From CAVORB01 sp963736235 (GTDB lineage: Bacteria; Pseudomonadota; Gammaproteobacteria; Chromatiales; Chromatiaceae): a stretch of DNA of 64,000 nt. A program made the position numbers and the translations under genes. This document shows, piece after piece, positions 35,594 through 43,822 of the stretch (its first letter is position 1; the number at the start of each line of letters is the position of its first letter). The notes beneath the pieces are model-generated. The model saw nothing but the letters and a program-made list of their open reading frames with translations, had not been told where the DNA came from and searched no databases. The stretch spans positions 248,001-312,000 of the forward strand of contig CAVTOR010000006.1 of assembly GCA_963736235.1 (NCBI GenBank), written 5' to 3'.

Positions 35594-35998
35594 TTGTACA
35601 GCGTCACCAAAGAAATCCATTTCTGCTACGGTCACCGATTGCTGAACCACCGGGGCAAGTGCCGGCACCTTCACGGCCACAACGCGCGCGCGGTGATCCG
35701 ACTGGAGAGCGAATCCCTAGACCCTCTGGGCATGGTGGTGGACTTCAGCGACATCGGCGACTACGTCAAGACCTGGCTCAACGCGGAGATCGACCACAAC
35801 ATGCTTCTGTGCCGCGACGACCCGGCCCTGCCCGTGCTCGAAGGGGCGGGCGAGCGCGTGTATGTCACAGAAGAAAACCCCACCGCCGAGCACATCGCCC
35901 GCCTGATCTACGAACAGGTGGAGAAAGGCGGCTATCCGGTAGTCGAAGTCGCGATCTACGAGACGGAATCCGCCTTCGCGAGCTACCGTAAGAAGTAA
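35594..35998 (+). CDS. 6-carboxy/6-pyruvoyl-tetrahydropterin synthase family protein (QueD-like)
   Basis: 134 residues. Pterin-synthase fold with the zinc histidines in CYGHRLL and KCRHLHGHNARAV, the catalytic acid/His region VVDFSDIGDYVKTWLNAEIDHNMLL, and ENPTAEHIARLIYEQV. The family converts dihydroneopterin triphosphate to tetrahydropterins, in bacteria usually for queuosine (QueD). The start used is TTG 35594, because homologues begin at about LYSVTKEIHF. An ATG at 35574 is out of frame by one base, so a start lost by a one-base deletion is possible. No other queuosine genes are nearby. Confidence 0.85.
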   Translation: MYSVTKEIHFCYGHRLLNHRGKCRHLHGHNARAVIRLESESLDPLGMVVDFSDIGDYVKTWLNAEIDHNMLLCRDDPALPVLEGAGERVYVTEENPTAEHIARLIYEQVEKGGYPVVEVAIYETESAFASYRKK

Positions 35999-36124
35999 AC
36001 CGTCGCGCGACGACCGGTCGATAGACCTCGCGCACGGATTGATAGCGCAAGCGACATCAAGGTCGAGAAGAACGGGCAGATGCGCACCATTGCACCCGCC
36101 CTTGTACCCAAAACGGTTCCGCCT

Positions 36125-37330
36125 TCACACCTCCCCGCGATTGTAGTCGGGCTGTGCGGTGATCTTGTGAACCGCGAGATCGGCGCCCAAATACTCGTCC
36201 TCCTCGGAAAGGCGGAGACCCATCGTGGCCTTCACCGCACCGTATACGACCCCGCCCCCGACCAGGGCGACCACCACCCCCGCGAGCGTACCGGCGACCT
36301 GCCCCACGAAGGTCACACCGCCGAGACCGCCCAGCACCTCGAGTCCGAAGATGCCGGCGGCGATTCCGCCCCAGACCCCGCACAGACCGTGCAGGGGCCA
36401 TACACCGAGGACGTCGTCGATCTTCCATTTGTTTTGGGTGAGCGTGAAGGTAAAGACGAAAAGCGCCCCCGCGACACCGCCCACGGCCAGAGAGCCGAGG
36501 GGATGCATGATGTCGGAACCGGCGCACACGGCAACGAGCCCCGCAAGAGGCCCATTGTGCAGGAAGCCCGGGTCGTTCCTGCCGACGACGAGCGCGGCGA
36601 GGATGCCGCCCACCATGGCCATGAGGGAGTTCACGGCCACCAGACCGCTCACCGCGTCGACCGTCTGGGCGGACATGACGTTGAAGCCAAACCAGCCGAC
36701 GGTCAGCGTCCAGGCCCCCAGGGACAGGAAAGGGATGGACGACGGCGGGTGCGAGGTCATAGCCCCATCCTTACGATAGCGTCCCTGCCGGGGTCCCAGC
36801 AGCAGGACGGCGGCCAGGGCGATCCACCCGCCGACGGCGTGCACCACCACCGAACCGGCGAAGTCATGGAATGGGGCGCCGAAGCTGGACTCGATCCAGG
36901 ACTGGAAGCCGAAGTTGCCGTTCCAGATCATGCCCTCGAAAAAGGGATAGACCAGACTGACCAGCAGCAGGGACGCCAGCAGCTGCGAATAAAAGGCCGC
37001 CCGCTCCGCGATGCCCCCGGAGATGATGGCGGGGATGGCGGCGGCGAAGGTAAGCAGGAAGAAGAACTTGACCAGCTCGTAGCCGTTCCGATCGGTGAGC
37101 GTGTCAGCGCCGGAAAAGAAATCGATGCCGTAAGCAATGCTGTATCCAACAAAGAAATAGGCGATGGTGGACACCGCGAAGTCGCTCATGATCTTGACCA
37201 GGGCGTTGACCTGATTCTTGGCCCGCACGGTGCCGACCTCGAGAAAGGCGAAGCCCGCATGCATGGCCAGCACCATAACGGCGCCGATGAGAATGAAAAG
37301 GACGTCTGTGCCTGCCTGCGGGGTTTCCAT
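36125..37330 (-). CDS. amt: Ammonium transporter
   Basis: 401 residues from ATG 37330, with AGGAAAA upstream. It is an 11-helix Amt/MEP channel in the inner membrane. Conserved segments include AGFAFLEVGTVRAKN, FHDFAGSVVVHAVGGW (with the pore His/Asp region), FNVMSAQTVDAVSGLVAVNS, and PLHGLCGVWGGIAAGIFG (second pore His). No separate signal peptide is apparent, unlike E. coli AmtB. The usual partner glnK (PII) is not adjacent. A sigma-54 promoter and an NtrC-like palindrome precede it, so it should be nitrogen-limitation induced. Confidence 0.95.
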   Translation of the reverse strand: METPQAGTDVLFILIGAVMVLAMHAGFAFLEVGTVRAKNQVNALVKIMSDFAVSTIAYFFVGYSIAYGIDFFSGADTLTDRNGYELVKFFFLLTFAAAIPAIISGGIAERAAFYSQLLASLLLVSLVYPFFEGMIWNGNFGFQSWIESSFGAPFHDFAGSVVVHAVGGWIALAAVLLLGPRQGRYRKDGAMTSHPPSSIPFLSLGAWTLTVGWFGFNVMSAQTVDAVSGLVAVNSLMAMVGGILAALVVGRNDPGFLHNGPLAGLVAVCAGSDIMHPLGSLAVGGVAGALFVFTFTLTQNKWKIDDVLGVWPLHGLCGVWGGIAAGIFGLEVLGGLGGVTFVGQVAGTLAGVVVALVGGGVVYGAVKATMGLRLSEEDEYLGADLAVHKITAQPDYNRGEV

Positions 37331-37367
37331 CTTGTTTTCCTCTTGACCAAATCCGGGCCAAGAGCAG

Positions 37368-37381
37368 GCAGAAATCGTGCC
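37368..37381 (-). promoter_or_regulatory. Sigma-54 (-24/-12) promoter of amt
   Basis: Read on the minus strand: GGCACGATTTCTGC. GG and GC are 12 bp apart as required, matching consensus TGGCAC-N5-TTGC at all but one or two positions (CTGC for TTGC). The predicted transcript start is about 26 nt before the amt ATG. Confidence 0.75.
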
Positions 37382-37499
37382 GTCCTGTAACGTGCGCGCT
37401 GAGTGCCCACGAACACGCACAGAAATAGGGAATCAGATCGCACGCCGGCTGCATGCGGGGCATAAGTGCGCCCCGCGGCTGTGCATCCAACCCAGGACC

Positions 37500-37514
37500 G
37501 CACCGAATCGGTGC
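37500..37514 (-). promoter_or_regulatory. NtrC-like binding site upstream of amt
   Basis: GCACC-N5-GGTGC is a perfect inverted repeat. On the minus strand the left arm reads TGCACC, agreeing with NtrC sites (TGCACC-N5-GGTGCA type). It lies about 150 bp upstream of the predicted sigma-54 start, a normal enhancer distance, just beyond the pqiC stop. Confidence 0.7.
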
Positions 37515-37531
37515 AGCCGTTAGCGGGAAGG

Positions 37532-38158
37532 TCAGATATCCGCCGGGAGCGGATGGGTCTTGGGCAGCCGCCGCAACTCATCGGCGAGGTCGCGGCTGAA
37601 GGCGCCGACGGTCGCGCTCAACGCGGCGATCATGGCCTCCGGCTCCGCCGTGCTCGCTTGTCGACGATAGGCGGTCTTCCGCACCACGAGTGCCTGCTCC
37701 GTATAGGGATCCAGCACCGACCAACGCACCCGCAGTACCGCCTCTCCGGTCGCCGTTCCCTCGAAGCTCAGCACGTCCGCAATCACCCGGAAGTCCAGCG
37801 GGAAGCGCGCATCTGCCGGATAGACCTGGATCCGGCTCGTTCCCAACAGACGAGACAGATTCTCACCCAGCACCCGCAGGAAATCGTCCTGCAAGGATCC
37901 TCCCCAGCGATGCAGTTCGTCCACCTCGAGCCGATTGGAGCCGGCGCGCGAGACGATCTGCGGACGTTCCAAAAACTCGGGGAATTCCACCGGGCCGAGA
38001 CCGACCGCGAGACCACGGTCGCTCAGGGTTGCCTTTCCCTCCGCCGCTTCGGGGATGGGAGTAAGAGTGTAGAAGGTCGAGGGCGGCGTCGTGGCGCACC
38101 CCGCCGCCAACAGGGCGATCAGCAAGGTGCTCGCGACAGCATGGATACGGTGATTCAT
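37532..38158 (-). CDS. pqiC: PqiC-family outer-membrane lipoprotein (ABC-type auxiliary, DUF330)
   Basis: 208 residues; lipoprotein signal VASTLLIALLAAGC (Cys21) and the family opener TPPSTFYTLTPI. The core contains GLGPVEFPEFLERPQIVSR and LEVDELHRWGGSLQDDFLRV, both typical of PqiC/YmbA. PqiC sits at the outer membrane and receives the PqiB needle that carries lipids across the periplasm. ATG 38158 overlaps the pqiB stop by 4 bp, so translation is coupled. Confidence 0.92.
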   Translation of the reverse strand: MNHRIHAVASTLLIALLAAGCATTPPSTFYTLTPIPEAAEGKATLSDRGLAVGLGPVEFPEFLERPQIVSRAGSNRLEVDELHRWGGSLQDDFLRVLGENLSRLLGTSRIQVYPADARFPLDFRVIADVLSFEGTATGEAVLRVRWSVLDPYTEQALVVRKTAYRRQASTAEPEAMIAALSATVGAFSRDLADELRRLPKTHPLPADI

Positions 38159-39825
38159 TGCAAATTCCCCTTGCCCTTCAACAGGGCCTCCGGATGGCGC
38201 TCCAGGTAGTCCGCCATGCCGCGAATGGAACGCGCGGCGGCGGACAGCTCCCGCAGCAGCCGCCTGAGCTCGACATACAGCGCCGAATCCTGTGACACGA
38301 CGCCTTCCGCCGCCTTCAGCGTGGCTCGCGCCTGATGCAGGGCCGCGTTCAGCTCGGGAATCACGTCCTGGTCGACACCCTTGGCGGTCGCTCCGATCTG
38401 ACTCAGCACCGTCTGCAGCTCGGTGATCGAGCTCTGCAGCGCTTCCGAGTTGGTGATGGCCTTGGCGCCCTTGATGGTATCCCGAAGGTCTTTGCCGATC
38501 TCCTCCAAGGGCAGGCCCTGGAGCGTGTCCAGGAACTGGCTCGCCTTGGTGGCGATGGCGTCCAGGGGCGCCGCCAACGTCGGGATCACCCGATAGTCAC
38601 CTTGCGTGGTGACGGTGGCCGGGGGAGCGTCGGGATGCAGATCGAGGTCGACGTAGAGCTGGCCGGTCAGCAGGCTACCCGTCTTCAGCTGGCCGCGCAG
38701 CCCCTGCTCGACCAGGCGCGCAACCACGTCGTGCTTCTCGAGCGCGTCGGGGTCGCCGACAATGCCGATGCGGTCGGGCTCGAATTCGATCAGCACCGGA
38801 ATGTAGAACTCGAACTCGTCGACGTTGAACTTCAGCTGCACATCCAGCACCTGCCCGATCTTGATGCCGTGAAGCATCACGGGCGCGCCGACACTAAGCC
38901 CGCGCACCGACCCTTCGAAGTGCATCAGATAGCGCTGCTTATCCAGGTAGATCTTCTCATGGGCCTCGTCGCGGCTGCCATAGAGCGGGAAGTACTGGGC
39001 AGGCGGGGCCACCTCGCCACTTTCTTCAAGCGAGTCCGGGGTGTCGAAGGCGACGCCCCCGATCAACACGGAGAGCAGGGATTGGGTATCGACCTGTATG
39101 CCCTCCGCGGTGAGTTGGAAATCCAGGCCGCTCGCGTTCCAGAACCGGGTGTTCGTAAACACCAGACGGTCGTTGGGGGCGGCAATGAAGACCTCGATGC
39201 TGACCGCCTTGCCATCAACGTCCAACTCGTAGCCCACTACCTGCCCGACCTGGATACTGCGGTAGTACACGGGTGAGCCAACGTTGAGCGACCCGAGACT
39301 CTGCGAGCGCAGGACGAACTTCTTGCCGGGCTCGGAGGTGGTGAACAGGGGTGGATCTTCCAGGCCGACGAACTGGCGTCTCGGTTTCCCTTCGCTCACG
39401 GGGTCGATCGCGACATAGGCCCCGGACAGCAGGGTTTCCAGCCCGGAAACCCGGCTTGCGGTCACCCGCGGCCGCTCGACCCAGAAGCGGGTGTTTTCGG
39501 TCAGGTAGGTCTCGGCCCCGAGAACCAACTCCGCGGTGACCAGGACGCTCTGCAGATCCTTGCCCACCACGATTTCGGTGACCGAACCGATCTCCACGTC
39601 CTTGAACCGGACCTTGGTCTTCCCCGCCTGCAGGCCCGCCGCCGTCTTGAATTGAATCTGGATGGTCGGGCCTCTTTCGGAATAGGTCTTGTAGGCCAAC
39701 CAACCGCCGATCAACAGGGCAACGAGCGGGATCAGCCAGACGATGGATATCCGGCTCTTGGCCGCAACCAGCGCATCCGGGAGGTCATCCGGAGGCGGCG
39801 CGTCAGGGCCGTTGGTCTCTGTCAT
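38155..39825 (-). CDS. pqiB: PqiB intermembrane transport protein (three MCE domains)
   Basis: 556 residues. One N-terminal membrane helix (ISIVWLIPLVALLIGGWLAY) is followed by three MCE/MlaD domains. Each begins with the phi-x-F-K/H-x-A-x-G-L pattern: IQIQFKTAAGLQAGKTKV, FVLRSQSLGSLNVGSPVY, and YLMHFEGSVRGLSVGAPV. A C-terminal helical region (about 440-550) forms the needle. By knowledge of E. coli PqiB it assembles as a hexameric tube linking inner and outer membranes. It starts 23 bp inside pqiA. Confidence 0.94.
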   Translation of the reverse strand: MTETNGPDAPPPDDLPDALVAAKSRISIVWLIPLVALLIGGWLAYKTYSERGPTIQIQFKTAAGLQAGKTKVRFKDVEIGSVTEIVVGKDLQSVLVTAELVLGAETYLTENTRFWVERPRVTASRVSGLETLLSGAYVAIDPVSEGKPRRQFVGLEDPPLFTTSEPGKKFVLRSQSLGSLNVGSPVYYRSIQVGQVVGYELDVDGKAVSIEVFIAAPNDRLVFTNTRFWNASGLDFQLTAEGIQVDTQSLLSVLIGGVAFDTPDSLEESGEVAPPAQYFPLYGSRDEAHEKIYLDKQRYLMHFEGSVRGLSVGAPVMLHGIKIGQVLDVQLKFNVDEFEFYIPVLIEFEPDRIGIVGDPDALEKHDVVARLVEQGLRGQLKTGSLLTGQLYVDLDLHPDAPPATVTTQGDYRVIPTLAAPLDAIATKASQFLDTLQGLPLEEIGKDLRDTIKGAKAITNSEALQSSITELQTVLSQIGATAKGVDQDVIPELNAALHQARATLKAAEGVVSQDSALYVELRRLLRELSAAARSIRGMADYLERHPEALLKGKGNLQ

Positions 39826-41086
39826 GCTCTCGCTCCCAAACGTCCCACATCAGCCGCGGATCGAAGCTCATGGCGGCGAACATGGTGAGCACCACCACCG
39901 CCGCGAAGAAGACCGCGCCCGCCTCGGCCTCGATGGTGGCCAGATTGCCCAGATGCACCAGGGCCACCAGGATGGTCACCACGTAAATATCCACCATGGA
40001 CCAGCGCCCCACGGCCTCGGTGATCCGATAGAGGCGGGTGCGATCCCGCGGCCGCCAAACCGAGCGCAGCTGCACCGAGATCAGCAGGAACACAAGAATC
40101 ACCAGCTTGAGCAAGGGCACCAGGACGCTGGCGACGAACACCACGAGGGCCAAGGGCCACATGCCGTGGCCAAGGAGGAAAATCACGCCGCTGATGATGG
40201 TATCCGACTGGACCTGCCCGAGAGAAGTCACGCTCATGATCGGCAGCAGATTCGCAGGGACGTAGCAGATCACGGCGGCGATCACCAGCGCCCAGGTACG
40301 CTGCAGGCTGGCTGGCTTACGGCGGTGCAGGACTTCCCGGCACCGGGGACAGTGACGATGACCATGAGCGAGCTGGGCCGCGTGCTCGGGCATCACCAGC
40401 TCACAGACGTGACAGGAGAGAACGCCCTCCCCCGCTCGCGGCGACCGGCGCACCCCGTCGGGAACGGGGACTCGAGACCAGACGATATCCGGATCCAGGG
40501 CGGCCTGGGCCGCCGCAAGCACGAAGATGAGCACCCCGAAAGCGAACAGCGACGTCCCTGGGATAATGGTCGCCATGTCCGAGAGCTTCACCACTGAAAC
40601 CAGGATTCCGAGCATGAACACGTCCATCATGCCCCACGGCGTGAGGGTCTCCACATAGCGAAACAGGGTCGGAAAGCCCCGCGGCAGCCGGTTCAGCCTG
40701 AGCGGGATCAGGACGATCAGCAACAGCGCAAGTTGTATCCCCGGTGCCAGGATGCTGGTGAAGAACACGACGGCCGCGAGCTCCCACATGCCCTGACCGT
40801 ACAGGTCCTTGACCCCGGTGAAGAGGGTCGTCTCCGTGGTCTGCCCCTGCATCTGGAAAGACAGGAAAGGAAAGCTGTTGGCCACGATGAACAGCACGAT
40901 ACCCGCCAGGGTAAGCGCCAGGGTGCGGTCGAGGCTGTCCGGCTGATTCCGGTGCAGGGTGTGCCCGCAGCGCGCGCAGCGGGCCGCGCCGCCCACCGGC
41001 AGCGGCGGGTTGCGCTGCAGCAAGTCGCATTCGTGGCATTGTGTCAGTGCGTCCCGAGGCATGGATCGACCGAGAACGAGGCTCAC
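39803..41086 (-). CDS. pqiA: Paraquat-inducible protein A, tandem form
   Basis: 427 residues from GTG 41086 (ATG 41062 is alternative). Two PqiA repeats, each a zinc-ribbon-like Cys set plus four membrane helices: first CHECDLLQ...CARCGHTLH, second CHVCELV...CPRCREVLHRRKP. Helix-start motifs are TLAGIVLFIVANSFPFLSF and VIAAVICYVPANLLPIMSV. PqiA is the inner-membrane partner of PqiB in lipid or membrane-stress handling. TerC is encoded 24 bp upstream and is probably co-transcribed. Confidence 0.93.
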   Translation of the reverse strand: MSLVLGRSMPRDALTQCHECDLLQRNPPLPVGGAARCARCGHTLHRNQPDSLDRTLALTLAGIVLFIVANSFPFLSFQMQGQTTETTLFTGVKDLYGQGMWELAAVVFFTSILAPGIQLALLLIVLIPLRLNRLPRGFPTLFRYVETLTPWGMMDVFMLGILVSVVKLSDMATIIPGTSLFAFGVLIFVLAAAQAALDPDIVWSRVPVPDGVRRSPRAGEGVLSCHVCELVMPEHAAQLAHGHRHCPRCREVLHRRKPASLQRTWALVIAAVICYVPANLLPIMSVTSLGQVQSDTIISGVIFLLGHGMWPLALVVFVASVLVPLLKLVILVFLLISVQLRSVWRPRDRTRLYRITEAVGRWSMVDIYVVTILVALVHLGNLATIEAEAGAVFFAAVVVLTMFAAMSFDPRLMWDVWEREHDRDQRP

Positions 41087-41110
41087 CCGAAAACGGTTGA
41101 GCCCCTCTCG

Positions 41111-41875
41111 TCAGGCCTGCTCTTCGACGCTGGCGGGCTGTTGCTTGTGCAGATGCACCGGCTTGCCGCGCTTCTTGCGGGTGTAGATGTTGAGCATCTC
41201 CACCGCCACCGAGAAGGCCATCGCAAAGTAGATGTAGCCCTTCGGGATATGCAGGTCTAGACCCTCTCCGATCAGGGCCACGCCCACCAGGATGAGGAAG
41301 CTCAGGGCCAGCATCTTGACGCTGGGATGGTTGTCCACGAACTCTCCGATGGACTTGGCGGCCAGCATCATGACGCCCACCGCGATGATGATGGCGATCA
41401 CCATCACCGGAACGTCTCGCGCCATCCCGACGGCGGTGATGACCGAATCGAGGGAAAAGACGATGTCGATGATCGCGATCTGCCCCAGCACCATGGCGTA
41501 GCTGGAAACGACCTTGTGCTCCGCCTCCTCCTCTTCCGGCCCCTCGAGGCTGTCCCAGATCTCCTGAGTGCTCTTCCACAGCAGGAACAGTCCGCCGGCG
41601 ATCATGATCAGGTCCCTCCCCGAGATCTCGTACTGGAGCACCGAGAACAGCGGGCTGGTAAGCCGCATCATCCACGCCAGTGACAGCAGCAGCAGGACGC
41701 GTGTGATCATTGCCAGGGCCAATCCCTGGACGCGAGCGCGGTTGCGCTGCTCCGGCGGCAGCCGACCGACGACGATGGAAATGAAGATGATGTTGTCGAT
41801 CCCGAGCACGATCTCCAGGGCGGTCAGGGTGACCAGGGCAAGCCAGGCCTCGGGGCTGAAAATCCATTCGAACAC
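41111..41875 (-). CDS. TerC-family integral membrane protein
   Basis: 254 residues, about seven membrane helices. Family signatures with membrane acidic residues are ALEIVLGIDNIIFISIVVG and IIDIVFSLDSVITAVGMA; the C-terminal half has IPKGYIYFAMAFSVAVEMLNI. TerC proteins are linked to tellurite resistance and, in several bacteria, to manganese export or metallation of exported proteins. The exact role here is unknown. It lies 30 bp after the solute-binding protein gene and 24 bp before pqiA. Confidence 0.92.
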   Translation of the reverse strand: MFEWIFSPEAWLALVTLTALEIVLGIDNIIFISIVVGRLPPEQRNRARVQGLALAMITRVLLLLSLAWMMRLTSPLFSVLQYEISGRDLIMIAGGLFLLWKSTQEIWDSLEGPEEEEAEHKVVSSYAMVLGQIAIIDIVFSLDSVITAVGMARDVPVMVIAIIIAVGVMMLAAKSIGEFVDNHPSVKMLALSFLILVGVALIGEGLDLHIPKGYIYFAMAFSVAVEMLNIYTRKKRGKPVHLHKQQPASVEEQA

Positions 41876-41905
41876 AATCGTCCTCCTCGCTTTGCTTGCG
41901 TCGAT

Positions 41906-42763
41906 TCAGTCGCTGAAACCAAACAAAAAGAAGACGGACCCGAGAAGCTCGGTCGGCGCCGCGTCCTCGCCGAACCAGCGGGCGAAGATGCGCTCGATCT
42001 CACCCGTGCGGTAGATCTGCGCCAATCCGCGATTCACCGCCAGGCGAAAGTCTGCCTGGTTGCGCGGCATCGCCAGGGCGTAGGGGTCGATGGAGAACTC
42101 CGCATCCAAGATGGAGAAGCGCTCCGGCTCACCGGCGGCGGCGACCTGGCCGATGAGCACCATGCGGTCCCCAGCCAGGGCATGGATCGCCCCGGCTTCC
42201 AGCTGCTCTCGGCCGTCCTTCGCGTCCTTGACCGGCACCAGCTCCGCGTTGATCAGGCGCTCCCCGAGGGTGGCGCGTAGTCGCTTTTCCGTGGTCGTCT
42301 GCGGAATCACGCCGAGCTTCTTGCCCGCCAGGTCCGACAGCGCATTGAGCCCAGCATCCGACGCTACGAGAATGCCCCCCGACTCCACGAAGACGACGTT
42401 GCTGAAGTCCACCTCGCGCTGACGCTGCAGGTTGATGGTGGTGGTACCGCAGTCCAGATCGGCCTCGCCGTTCGCCACCGCCGCCAGACGGCGCGGGGTA
42501 TTTCCCTCCAGCCACCGGAGATCGAGCTTCTCGAGCCCCAGATCGCGCTGAATACCCGCGGCGATACGCCGACAGAGATCCACCGAATAGCCATTGGGCT
42601 CCCCATCCTCGGCCCGGAACGAAATCGGGTACGAGTTGGGCGCGAAGGCGATGCTCAGGCTCATGGTCGCCTTGATGCGGTCCAACATCTCCAGCGCCAC
42701 CGCGGTCTGGAACGGCAGGTTGAGCACCACCAGGGCGATCAGGAGACGCGGGACGAATTTCAT
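41906..42763 (-). CDS. Amino-acid-type extracellular solute-binding protein (family 3), orphan
   Basis: 285 residues from ATG 42763 (signal peptide MKFVPRLLIALVVLNLPFQTAVA). The bac_3 fold is visible: SIAFAPNSYPISFRAEDGEPNGYSVDLC is a long stretch typical of the ligand lobe (only part quoted: PNGYSVDLCRRIA). It is followed by LEGNTPRRLAAVANGEADLD and CGTTTINLQRQREVDFSN. By family it binds polar amino acids in the periplasm. No ABC permease or ATPase gene is adjacent, so it may deliver to a distant transporter or act as a sensor component. It is embedded in the TerC-pqiABC gene string. Confidence 0.88.
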   Translation of the reverse strand: MKFVPRLLIALVVLNLPFQTAVALEMLDRIKATMSLSIAFAPNSYPISFRAEDGEPNGYSVDLCRRIAAGIQRDLGLEKLDLRWLEGNTPRRLAAVANGEADLDCGTTTINLQRQREVDFSNVVFVESGGILVASDAGLNALSDLAGKKLGVIPQTTTEKRLRATLGERLINAELVPVKDAKDGREQLEAGAIHALAGDRMVLIGQVAAAGEPERFSILDAEFSIDPYALAMPRNQADFRLAVNRGLAQIYRTGEIERIFARWFGEDAAPTELLGSVFFLFGFSD

Positions 42764-42892
42764 GGACGGATCCTGAATTGAAAGCCGGGAAAAAGGCGCG
42801 GTGCGGAAACCGCGGCCGATTAGCGACATTCTACTCGCCAAACGAGAACGCCGCCCATCGGGTGGATCGGCGTGCACAGTATGGCGCCGCCG

Positions 42893-43195
42893 TCAGAAAA
42901 CCAAGGCGATAAGAAGCGTGAGAACGAGGAAGAAGCCGAAGAAACTGGCCAGCATGAACTGGATCTCGCCGAAGAGCCCGTCCCCGGCCACGAGCGCGAA
43001 CAGGACGAACAGCGCCACGGTTACGCCGAAGCCCCAGACGGCGGCCTCCCTGAGACCCACCCCCGGGGCGAAGGCAGTTGCCATCTCCTGCACCAGCGGA
43101 CCTCCGGCAAGGAACAGGACGGCGAGAAGCCCCGCCGCCACCGCCAGAACGATGGCAAAAATCTTGAGATCGCCGCGGGCGCCGGACTCAGGCAT
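42893..43195 (-). CDS. Small hydrophobic membrane protein
   Basis: 100 residues from ATG 43195 (MPESGARGDLKIFAIVLAV). Three predicted membrane helices: IFAIVLAVAAGLLAVLFLAG, AAVWGFGVTVALFVLFALVA and MLASFFGFFLVLTLLIALVF. Not assigned to a family. The start overlaps the end of the PH-domain gene by 8 bp, so the two are translationally linked. The next gene downstream (solute-binding protein) is 129 bp away. Confidence 0.65.
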   Translation of the reverse strand: MPESGARGDLKIFAIVLAVAAGLLAVLFLAGGPLVQEMATAFAPGVGLREAAVWGFGVTVALFVLFALVAGDGLFGEIQFMLASFFGFFLVLTLLIALVF

Positions 43196-43676
43196 CCGCC
43201 TTGCCCTGCCCCTTGATGTAATCGCGGATCGCGTCGGGGTTGGGCAGCCCCCGGACCACGAGCTCCGGCGCGTCGCCGGAGGTGAAGATGGTGACATCGC
43301 CAGCATTCATCATCCGTTGCATGAGGCTCTGGTTGATTCTGACCGTCCGCACCGAGCCCATGCTGATCTCCACGTACTGCTTATTCAGAAGTCCATGGGT
43401 CCAGACTAGCTCGTCATCCTTGATCTTCAGACTGTCGACCTTGGTGGAGACCCACCAGGACAGAAGCCGGAAGAAGCCGATCACCGCCAGCACGATGCCG
43501 GCCATGCCGAAGATACGGCCGTCCATCCCCTCCACCGGAATCCCGAGTATGCCAGCGATCTGACCACCCGCGACGGCAATCAGGATGCCGAGCAGGACCA
43601 AGACGACCATCACCACCGTTCCGACCGGATTCATGCGGACCATCGACGGACTGGCTTCGTAGAGGACGTTCGACAT
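43188..43676 (-). CDS. PH-domain (bPH2/DUF304-like) membrane protein
   Basis: 162 residues. Two N-terminal membrane helices (VGTVVMVVLVLLGILIAVAGG and IFGMAGIVLAVIGFFRLLSW; quoted in part) are followed by a soluble C-terminal domain. It has the bacterial-PH/DUF304 pattern: DSLKIKDDELVWTHGLLNKQ, then VEISMGSVRTVRINQSLMQR, then VTIFTSGDAPELVVRGLPNP. Such proteins are membrane-bound and of largely unknown role. It heads the minus-strand string reaching pqiC and is divergent from the Cache-AlbA_2 gene, 146 bp apart. Confidence 0.8.
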   Translation of the reverse strand: MSNVLYEASPSMVRMNPVGTVVMVVLVLLGILIAVAGGQIAGILGIPVEGMDGRIFGMAGIVLAVIGFFRLLSWWVSTKVDSLKIKDDELVWTHGLLNKQYVEISMGSVRTVRINQSLMQRMMNAGDVTIFTSGDAPELVVRGLPNPDAIRDYIKGQGKADA

Positions 43677-43808
43677 CTGGGAACCCCAACAACAGCGGTT
43701 GTCAACTTTCTGAAATGTATTGAAATTTCCCTGCCCTTACGGCGGGAAAGCCGATGGATAGTACCAATTGTGGCGGTCGCTTGAAACCCTTGTCCGGGGC
43801 GGTCCGGT

Positions 43809-43814
43809 TATAAT
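43809..43814 (+). promoter_or_regulatory. Perfect -10 (TATAAT) 8 bp before a start codon
   Basis: TATAAT ends at 43814 and the ATG of the Cache-AlbA_2 gene is at 43823. With the usual 6-8 nt spacing the transcript would begin at 43820-43823, so the message would be leaderless or nearly so. No Shine-Dalgarno exists between. The -35 is unclear (TTGAAA lies 22 bp upstream). Confidence 0.55.
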
Positions 43815-43822
43815 CCGCGGCC

